Below the pieces are notes generated by a model, which saw nothing but the letters and a program-made list of their open reading frames with translations, was not told where the DNA came from and searched no databases. Below are positions 56,562-64,000 of a stretch of 64,000 nucleotides of DNA, piece by piece. Origin of the DNA: Rutstroemia sp. NJR-2017a BVV2 (Eukaryota; Ascomycota; Leotiomycetes; Helotiales; Rutstroemiaceae); the NCBI GenBank assembly GCA_002946415.1, contig NJPS01000022.1, positions 372,001-436,000 of the forward strand, given 5' to 3'. The number at the start of each line of letters is the position of its first letter. The first letter of the stretch is position 1. A program made the translations under genes and the position numbers.

Positions 56562-57740
56562 ATTTGCTATTTTGTGTGTTCTCAAAGTGATGTGCTGTCC
56601 TTATGAATCCAGTTTCGAGTGAAGTGATGTGGTATTATTATGTTTTCCGAATGGTCTGAAGGATAGTTCATCCGGCGCAGCCTTGGAATCCTTCAATGTA
56701 TTCTCAGCAATGACGGGATCCTAAAGTAAGACGGTTGTTGCTGTAGGAGTTTTATGAAGTAAGACCAGAAGCCTTTCAAAGGTGTTCCTGGATATCGAAT
56801 AATTGCTCGGTGTTAAAGGCAACAGTAAGGGTTTGGGGGGACCTTTCGGAAGTTGCAGGGGTTTCGCGTTTGAAACGGGGAGGACCTAGGCCAGTAATCT
56901 CAATAGAATAGGATGCCCCAAGCGTTTTCTGACGAGATGATCTTCCAGAAAATTCGATAAGTATAAGACAACGGCACTGGAACTGGCAAAGGCAATAGAA
57001 CGATCGATCAATGTGAAGGAGAAAGTACCGCGACGGCAGAAGTATGAGGATGTCCGGATGCCTACTCTGTGCCGTGTTTTGCTGTTGATCGTCGAGGGTT
57101 ATGGCTATGGGAAGAGACGATTCGGTATTCGAGGTTATAAATCAACCCACCTTCCTTCTCTTCCTCTGCTCGTTGCCACGTCTTATTGTCTAATCTCCCA
57201 CGTCTCCGAGCAACGTATTTCCGCGTGCTTGGAAGCAATTCGCTCCACTATTGAACGGTCCGTCGCGTCGCGAATAGATTGTTTTGCGAGGCACTCCACA
57301 GTCTCGTGAGGACAATTTTTTCCAATTATTTACGGAGCACATAATTGGTCGAGAGATCAATTACAATGGATAATTGAGCAATGTCCTCCAGCCCTATAAT
57401 CATTTCCTCTGTGCACAGTTTGGAGACGAGAACGACGAAATTTCGTCATCGAGTGAGTATACTACTACTAATTTGTGAGGGATGCTCCACGCGGTGTGTT
57501 CTATTTCATCAATCATTGTATGAAATATTGACAAATAGACATGTTCTCTAACGTCCATACACACTCTACGGAATGTGCTCGAGACCGAACCGAGCTCTTG
57601 AAATCCACAGAATCATTTCACGGCCCAGATTCTCAAAAGGTGGATTTGTGCTGAATTTCTCCCTTTCAAAGTCCCCGCCGTTGAATAAAGCACTGAGCGA
57701 AATGTAGATACACTACATGCCCAGGAACTTGGCTCTCCAA
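56562..57740. other. Intergenic between the unknown protein and the MFS pseudogene
   Basis: About 1.2 kb with a 99-codon open frame (57013-57309) that has no similarity I can recognise. It holds the 5' flank of the 54942-56561 gene. Confidence 0.35.
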
Positions 57741-58730
57741 GTCACCTGGCCCACTTCGACAAGGCGAAGCCATTCACAAAAGCCATAGCGACCATAATTA
57801 TAACCAAAAGCAGCAGCTTGAGACCATTAGCCAGCGTACGCTCTCCATGGATCTTCTCAAAGACGAATGGGAGAGTATATCGGGAGGGGAACCGCTGCTC
57901 TAGCACATGCCGTTTCGATGAACAGAATAACTATCTCCATTGACAGAAGATGTTTCAATGCGATCAGTTTGTGATCTTCTGTCATTCCGACCATAAATAC
58001 TCGTTGGGCCGCCAGTGCCATGAACAAAACGTCTGCGGTGACGACCAAGCCAATTATTGATCAAGAATTCAGTGAGAATTAAAACCCACCAAAGGTAATG
58101 GCAATCAGCAAGCATGTGGTGACACCCAGGAGAAATACAGCACCACGTCCAGTCAATTTGCCCAGATCGGTTCAGGAAGGTTGAGCCAGATCAAAACTGG
58201 AGCTCGGAACAAGAAAGACATTGACAGGCGCAATGAGTCGTCCCATACAGAGGTTGTCATAGAATCCCCCTCCATATAGCACTGGTATCAGCAACAGCGC
58301 CTCCAATGAAAGGACCGACTCTACATACCTGTTAGCGTTGTGCGACGGCCAGATGAGGATTGTGCCTTACACTTTCCAATGCCTGACACAATCTAGGATT
58401 ATCCATTGATTTTGAAGCAGCTGTACCTACCAACCGATCGTTCAGACCTCGAAAGTCTTTTCGGACATCACAGTTGTGACACCCATTGCATTCCTAAAGG
58501 CCCAGTCCACACATCGTTCCGCCGACAATAAGGGCGTCCATACCTGGCGCAGCACCACAAATCGTAGACTGGATCTTGAAAATAACAGTCATGATGTTGT
58601 AGACATATTTGGCATCGAAGGTGCTGTATGCCTTTCCCTTGCGTGTCGCCGCATATTAACGCTTTGCAAAAAATCACGCCGTAGGCCTTGGTATAGGTGT
58701 ACAACACCCCTCATCGGCTCGTATCAACAT
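57741..58730 (-). pseudogene. Decayed major-facilitator-superfamily transporter (both ends missing)
   Basis: On the minus strand, fragments in different frames line up in the order of a fungal MFS drug:H+-antiporter-type transporter. About 58631-58494 reads CGAAPGMDALIVGG; this family uses a similar GAAPxMxALIVGR motif. About 58320-58280 reads VGPFIGGAVADTSA. About 58275-58180 reads LIAPVNVFLVPS. About 58165-58085 reads GRGAVFLLGVTTCLLIAITF. About 58045-57870 reads KHLLSMEIVILFIETACA. About 57865-57741 reads LKLLLLVIIMVAMAFVNG. Stops (for example at 58494-58496) and several frame changes separate them, and I cannot join them with introns. The amino terminus and the later membrane segments are absent. 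It is probably a dead relic; substrate unknown. Confidence 0.75.
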
Positions 58731-59433
58731 CCACCTTTTCGGTCTTCAATTGACCACTTAAAAGTATAATATAGATGTTTTCAACGCTTTTCTTAAAATA
58801 ATCTGCAGCTTCACACTCAGATTCAACAAGCGATGAAGCTTTACAGCACAAGATAATTCTAGACTTCAAGCCCAAGCGCCCAACCTTTCCCCCGGCGCTA
58901 AAACGCCAAACAACCACAGCCTATAGCTTCCACGCTGCATGCCGTAACGACCAACCCCTGATGTCTGAAGCTCAAGCCCTTACATCCCAATCACCTATAC
59001 ACCTCTGTCCTTGTCCACTACTAAACAGTTAAGCTTTTCAACGGAGGGGCAGTATTTCGCTGGATGACGATAGCCGCATAGCCGCCACAGGTTTCATGCG
59101 AGAATCATTGGATGAAGATGCTCTGCAGAATGTCACTCTGCGGTTCAAGTATTTTTAGGAGTGGAAACGGAGCGGAGTCGTGGAGAGGGAGATATATAAG
59201 TGTTATGGAGCTGCTATGTTTCGACAGTATCGAAAGCAGCAAGTTGACCACTTTTCTCTCGTGTTTATTTCAAGTTTCGGTTGATCCGAAAGACTCTTTA
59301 TTTATTCCTTTCTCTGTGCTTGCGCAGATCATCTACAGTTTTTTCGCACGAGTCCTAGTCCTACAGGTTTAGGCACGAATTTCTTTCTGCATTCTCTATC
59401 TTGGCAGAAATACTATCCACCAAAAAACGCACA
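58731..59433. other. Intergenic, MFS pseudogene / small Ser-rich ORF
   Basis: About 700 nt with no credible gene. It includes the 5' flank of the 59434 frame. Confidence 0.35.
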
Positions 59434-59919
59434 ATGGATATGGAAATGGACGAGCCGCTCCTCCCACCCACCAGCACAACCTGGAGCCCTATCTCCACTT
59501 TCCCCGACCAACCGCACCACTCCCGCAATACACGCTCCTTTTCCTCCTCATCCACATCGTCCTACTCCTCTACAGCATCCACCTCAACTGTCCACTCCAC
59601 CCGCCGCTTCTCCTATTCCCCATTCCCGTTCTCCGCCCCCACCCCACCCTCAACGTACACATCCTCGATCCAGATCTCTCATCCCAACCACCACACACCA
59701 CTCTCACGCACGCGCTCGCTCTGCAGCAAGCTGCAAACGGAGGTGAAGCTGCGTCTGCATCGGAGCAGGAATAAGAGCGAGGCGAGGGGGAAGGGCAAAT
59801 GGGTTAAGGTGGAGGGGGAGAATGAGGGGGAGAGGATGGTGGAGATGGTTTGGAGGAGACAGGATGGTGGACAGGGTATGATTCCTTGGGGTGGGGTGGG
59901 GAGGTCGAGGTTAGAGTGA
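59434..59919 (+). CDS. Small Ser-rich protein of unknown function
   Basis: An open frame of 161 residues from ATG 59434 (MDMEMDEPLLPPTST). It is rich in Ser, Thr and Pro, with a Ser tract (SFSSSSTSSYSSTASTST) and a basic middle (SRTRSLCSKLQTEVKLRLHR). It ends in a polar, Gly-rich tail. It has no signal peptide and no domain that I recognise. Codon use looks coding and the low-complexity pattern resembles orphan fungal proteins, but a non-coding origin cannot be excluded. Confidence 0.4.
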   Translation: MDMEMDEPLLPPTSTTWSPISTFPDQPHHSRNTRSFSSSSTSSYSSTASTSTVHSTRRFSYSPFPFSAPTPPSTYTSSIQISHPNHHTPLSRTRSLCSKLQTEVKLRLHRSRNKSEARGKGKWVKVEGENEGERMVEMVWRRQDGGQGMIPWGGVGRSRLE

Positions 59920-60353
59920 GGGATAGGCATTCGGTTAGGTTGGTAACGAGAGAGGGGGGATTGCTTTTGGGTTTTGGAGTTTTGGGAAGGGATGGTGGGG
60001 GAATTATACCTTGGGTGATGATCATGGAATTGGGGGAGGTTTTCTCTACGGGAATGGGAGTTAATGTGAGGAGTCCTTAATAGTTGGATTGAGCTTGTCG
60101 AGACATCTCAATACTGCGCTGGCGCCGAGTCCTTGGGAAGCGTCTCTTGTCCTTCATTTAGCGCCGGCTAAGCAAATATTTGACATTTTATCAGCTTGTT
60201 GTGTAGCAACTAATGAAAAGCAAATGATTTACCGCGAGAGACAGAAACTTCCACTTTGAAGCGCGCTTTCTATAAGGTGTGGAACGTAATGATGGTGGTA
60301 CTTTATCAAAGAATTCTACCCACTCCGCACTACCTAGATATCGTAAATCCAGT
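59920..60353. other. Convergent 3' intergenic region, small ORF / SDR gene
   Basis: 434 nt with no other feature that I can see. Confidence 0.35.
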
Positions 60354-61284
60354 CTACCTACCCATCCACCCTCCATCTATCGTAAGAACATGTCCCGAAA
60401 CATACGAGCTTCCCCTACTAGCCAAATACACCACACTAGCCTTGAAGTCATCAGGAACACCCCACCGACCCGCTGGTATTCTATCGCTAATACTTTTCAG
60501 CCGTTCGGGATTGGCCAACAACGCAGTGTTCATCTCAGTCTCTATATAACCAGGTGCAATCGCATTGACATTTATCCCCTTCGAGGCCCATTCGTTCGAT
60601 AACGCCTTCGTAAGTTGCGCCACTGCACCCTTCGATGCGGCGTACGCGGGGACGGTAATCCCGCCTTGGAAGGTAAGCAGACTTGCGAAATTGATGATGC
60701 TGCCGCGACGGCCCGTGGTGGGAGAGGGTTCGAGCGTCAGCATGTGAGCGCCTACGTCTCGGCAGAGAGTGAATACTGTGTTGAGATTCACTTGGATGAC
60801 CTGCAAGTGAAGTAGAGTAAAGTCAGGAATTTGCTCATGAAATCATCTCAACTCAAACTGAAAACAAGCTACACACCTCATTCCAATCATTGTCCGGAAA
60901 CTCATGGCTCGGATGTCGACGTTGAATTCCCGCGCAATTTATAAGAATATCTATCCGGTGTCCATCTTTGAGAACAGTCGATGTAAGGCCTGCGACTTCT
61001 TCCTGCGACGCAAGATCTGCAGTGTATATGGTGGCTTTCCTGCCAAGAGCTTCGATGGCATTCTGGGTTTCGAGGTTTTCACGGCTACGCTGTAAGTCAA
61101 ACAAACTGGTTAGTCGGAAAGAATGAAAGAGCAACGAGGGTTAAAATACCTGTATCAGAATCAAATCCGCTCCAGCTTCAGCAAGTGCTATGCAAACAGC
61201 TTGCCCAATTCCTCTGGTACCTCCAGTGACGAGAGCAGTTTGCCCCTCCAAAGAAAACATTGCTGCCATCGCTGCAGTTGCCAT
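60354..61284 (-). CDS. Short-chain dehydrogenase/reductase (KduD / sugar-acid dehydrogenase type)
   Basis: NAD(P)-dependent oxidoreductase of the classical SDR family. Exons on the minus strand are 61284-61150, 61089-60877 and 60800-60354, giving 264 residues. It shows the cofactor motif [12 protein letters not shown], the NCAGIQ motif ([11 protein letters not shown]), the catalytic Ser in [12 protein letters not shown], the Tyr-Lys pair in [29 protein letters not shown] and a final [14 protein letters not shown]. The QRR after NCAGI and the closing GGW are typical of 2-deoxy-D-gluconate 3-dehydrogenase-like SDRs. The real substrate is uncertain; a polyol or sugar acid is likely. It is divergent from the zinc dehydrogenase gene. 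Confidence 0.92.
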
Positions 61285-61936
61285 TGTGTATGTATATCGT
61301 GTGCACTTGGGCGTTCTGGTGTATGTGTTACATCTTGTCTTCGAGTTTCGTTGTGAGCGATGAAATCAGTGGTTCCGCCATCAACCCAGCCCAGCCCAGA
61401 TCGATCAAAGGCCGAGTAGTGGGGTGAAAAGTTACCATACGCAGCCAGTTGGGGCTAGCTTTACCCCATAATGATGTGGGGGTAGGTTTACTCTTACGGA
61501 GTAGTGGGGGTTTTGGGGAGCGGGCACACAAGTTTGAGAACGGAAGCAGTAATTTTGAAGCTATCCAAGAACTTAGAAACTTGCGAGAATCATCTCCTGG
61601 GATTTACAAGTTCAGCAAAAGTCGAATGAAGCAAATCGATTTAGGATTAGGTGTGTATTGAAATATTGAATGCTGGGAATATATCATCAACTTCTTGAAG
61701 TCGGTGGTGTGGATTTATATTATAGTACGTTTAGCGGCCGCTCTTCCAAAACCCCACCAACCGTCAGAAATCAATTTCTCTCCGTCAGAAGCCGATGACG
61801 AATCATTTTAGTCCTCGGCCGAACCACACGGCAGGTCTATTCGTACTGTGTAGTCATTTGCACGTTGAAACATACATATATATACTATATCTCAAGCTCA
61901 CTTTCCTTCCTTTGTATATAGTAATCAACACAGATC
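61285..61936. promoter_or_regulatory. Shared promoter of the SDR and polyol dehydrogenase genes, with CreA-type motifs
   Basis: 652 nt between opposite start codons. GTGGGG, which fits the fungal CreA/Cre1 consensus SYGGRG, occurs at 61419-61424, 61476-61481 and 61504-61509, and as CCCCAC at 61752-61757. A direct repeat CCGTCAGAA sits at 61761-61769 and 61782-61790, 21 bp apart start to start. The pair may be co-regulated and glucose-repressed; this is inference from motifs. Confidence 0.55.
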
Positions 61937-63223
61937 ATGGCAGTCGGCAGAGGAGAAGAAGTAAAAGCCTCAGTGCTTCACGGCGCAAAGGACTTGAAAG
62001 TGGTAAGTGGGGAGGACTACTTCATAGAGGAAAACGTTCCTCTAACACTTGAATAGGAATCCCGTACCTTGACTGAACCAGAGCCATCAGAGGTACAAAT
62101 CGCAGTCCAAGCAACCGGTCTATGCGGATCGGATTTGCATTACTACAACCATTACAAGAATGGCGACATCCTCGTCCGGGAACCTTTGACTCTAGGCCAT
62201 GAATCGGCTGGCGTTGTCACAGCTGTAGGTTCGGACGTCATGAATCTGAAAGTGGGCGATAAAGTTGCCATGGAAGTCGGCCTTCCTTGCAAGAGTTGTG
62301 ATTTATGTTCGGCTGGTCGATACAATATTTGCAAGGAGATGAAGTTCAGAAGTTCGGCAAAAGCGTTCCCGCATTTCCAAGGTACCTTGCAGCAACGCAT
62401 CAATCATCCGGCGGCATATTGTCACAAGTAAGCAACCGCTCTTTTTTACATCAGCACGTGCTCATATAAGTAGATTACCATCCGATGTATCTCTCGAACT
62501 CGGTGCCATTCTCGAACCCCTTAGTGTTGCTATGCACGGTTCAAGAAGAGCAGCATTGAAAGAAGGCAGCACTGTCTTGGTCTTTGGTGCCGGTGCCGTT
62601 GGTCTTCTATGTGCTGCAATGTCCAAGGTTCATGGTGCGAAGAAAGTTGTAATCGCAGATATTCAACCAGACCGGTTAGATTTCGCTATCGAAAACAAGT
62701 TTGCAGACGCCAAGCTTGTCGTTCCCATGAAGAGACCTCAGAGCATAGAGGAGAAGTTGGAGTTTGCAAAGGAAGTCGCAGAGTTAGTTAAGGAAGCTTC
62801 TGGAGAAGGAGAAGTTGATGCGGTATATGAGTGCACTGGTGTCGAATCATGTCTCCAAGCCTCGATATATGTAAGCATACCCCTTTGATCAGGACGAATC
62901 CAGCTGACTTGCCCCAGTCTACCAAGCCAGGAGGAAGAATAATGCTGATTGGAATGGGAACTCCTATTCAAACACTGCCGATATCTGCTGCTGCGCTTCG
63001 AGAAGTTGACCTGGTTGGGGTATTTAGATATGCAAATACATATGAGGAGGCTATCAAGCTCGTCTCTAGCAAGAATCCGTTACTTCCGGATCTCTCAAAA
63101 CTAATCACCCAAAGATATAAGGGATTCGAAGCAATTCCTGATGCATTTGCTATGGCTGGAAAAGTCAAGGACGATGAGGGGAACCTGGTTCTAAAAGTTC
63201 TTGTCGATACTACCGATTCTTGA
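61937..63223 (+). CDS. Zinc-dependent polyol dehydrogenase (sorbitol/xylitol dehydrogenase family)
   Basis: MDR-family NAD-dependent enzyme. Exons 61937-62002, 62057-62427, 62474-62870 and 62918-63223 give 379 residues. Motifs seen: the catalytic-zinc region GLCGSDLHYYNH and LGHESAGVV, an intact structural-zinc loop CKSCDLCSAGRYNIC with four cysteines, an ILEPLSVAMHGSRRA block (Glu near the catalytic zinc), and the cofactor fold VLVFGAGAVGLLCAAMSK. The C-terminal half has KPGGRIMLIGMG and VDLVGVFRYANTYEEAI. The EPLSVA and FRYANTY blocks are those of sorbitol/xylitol dehydrogenases; exact substrate (sorbitol, xylitol or another polyol) is uncertain. The start ATG 61937 gives MAVGRGEEVKASVLHG, typical for the family. 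Confidence 0.93.
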
Positions 63224-63845
63224 AAAGATATCCTAGATTTAATTTTCAGAAACCAAATAGAAGTCAACTTCAAATCCATTGCGACACAACCCTCACTGAT
63301 GTTCGGTGTTCTATCAGCGGTCTTCTCCAATATTGCAGATTGAACGATAGGGTTGGCCAATAAAACCGTAGTAGTGATATTTTGGGTCTCTTCAGTCGAT
63401 GAATCTAGAACGAACTACTTTTGTACCATAACAGTTCTCCGGAAATTAGAGGCAAAAGAAAGAAGATGCACATATATCTCTAACCCGCAATCGAGAGGAA
63501 GTCGACCACATCCAGCATTGAGCATCTATCTAAGCATCTAGTGCAGCAATCTCCTATATACATAACATGCGGCCTCCTCCGAGTCACCTCTTCGATTCCA
63601 CTTGCTCTTGGGAAGCAAGCCCAGTCTAGCCAAACCACAACTCTAGCTAATGATAACCCCTTCCTCCCATGATTACCCTCTAAGTCATCACATCATAAAA
63701 GCCAACCGGTACCAAAATATTCCCATAGATAGAAAAGTCGCTATGCTAAAAACGCTGTGTTTAATCCTTAATCCTCTGTTCAACTCCAAGCAAGATAGGC
63801 AATGCCATGAGCATGCACATGTGGAACGATATGATAACCCATGGC
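63224..63845. other. Convergent 3' intergenic region at the right end
   Basis: About 620 nt between the dehydrogenase stop and the stop of the partial minus-strand gene. Short frames occur without support. Confidence 0.35.
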
Positions 63846-64000
63846 CTAGGTAGGCATAGGAGCGATCCCAAAATTTCCACCTCCACCACCACTTCCGCCA
63901 CCTCTTCCGAATGGTCCCATTACGCTCGATTGTTTCGAGGCTGTGCTGTGACCACTAGTTTTCCTGCCACCGCCAGAAGATTTCTTCTTCGTTACTCCAG
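63846..64000 (-). CDS. C-terminal exon of an unidentified Gly-rich protein (partial)
   Basis: An open frame on the minus strand from the window edge to a TAG at 63846-63848, 51 codons visible. It reads KKKSSGGGRKTSG, then KQSSVMGPFGRGGG, a Gly tract and ends FGIAPMPT. The composition is basic then Gly-rich, as in many RNA-binding or nuclear proteins. The gene starts beyond the right edge, so I cannot name it. Confidence 0.5.
   Translation of the reverse strand, partial: GVTKKKSSGGGRKTSGHSTASKQSSVMGPFGRGGGSGGGGGNFGIAPMPT

Noticed and set aside
57013..57309. 98-codon plus-strand frame
   Set aside because: No similarity and no supporting context in a 5' flank region.
1..64000. tRNA, rRNA, CRISPR and transposon search by eye
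   Set aside because: I saw no B-box/A-box pair with a cloverleaf, no rRNA stretch, no CRISPR repeats and no terminal inverted repeats with transposase similarity. A tRNAscan or repeat-library search would be decisive.

Overview
The window reads as nuclear DNA of a filamentous ascomycete (Pezizomycotina; a leotiomycete-like origin is my guess, not shown). The signs are short GT-AG introns of about 45-90 nt, CTAAC/CTAAT-like branch sites close to the 3' splice site, fungus-specific families (TVP23, DUF2417, a DUF1746-like protein) and gene-by-gene alternation of strands. There are no operons, CRISPR arrays, rRNA genes or tRNA genes that I can see. Exon models below were built by hand; nearly all were checked by reading-frame arithmetic across every junction.

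Region 1-25 kb is dense housekeeping: ORC3 (partial, minus), a mitochondrial PPR protein, a GPATCH11-like G-patch protein, the cytosolic Phe-tRNA synthetase alpha subunit (FRS2), an unrecognised coiled-coil protein, the spliceosomal helicase BRR2, a PWWP chromatin protein with a C-terminal TFIIS-N/IBD-like segment, RCL1 (18S rRNA processing), a DUF1746-like membrane protein and the clamp-loader subunit RFC2. Region 25-40 kb holds a secreted GPI-type Ala/Ser-rich protein, PPE1 (PP2A methylesterase), a DUF2417 membrane pseudo-hydrolase, the dihydrouridine synthase DUS2, inorganic pyrophosphatase IPP1, mitoribosomal protein mL53, the SNARE SEC20 and the Golgi protein TVP23.

Region 40-64 kb is looser and more metabolic: a 4-coumarate-CoA-ligase-like acyl-CoA synthetase, an F-box protein, mitochondrial methylmalonate-semialdehyde dehydrogenase, an ankyrin-repeat protein, myo-inositol oxygenase, a conserved-looking but unnamed protein, a decayed MFS transporter pseudogene, a small Ser-rich ORF, and a divergent pair made of an SDR sugar-acid/polyol dehydrogenase and a zinc polyol dehydrogenase. 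That pair shares a promoter with several CreA-type GTGGGG motifs and a spaced direct repeat. The window ends in the C-terminus of an unidentified Gly-rich protein.

Many neighbours are divergent pairs sharing short promoters (ORC3/PPR, coiled-coil/BRR2, DUF1746/RFC2, PPE1/DUF2417, DUS2/IPP1, mL53/SEC20, F-box/MMSDH, SDR/SDH). The most unusual signals are in IPP1: a 14-nt microexon followed by an intron whose conserved-protein boundary is GA-AG rather than GT-AG, and an in-frame, mitochondrial-presequence-like upstream extension. No wholly new multi-gene system is evident.
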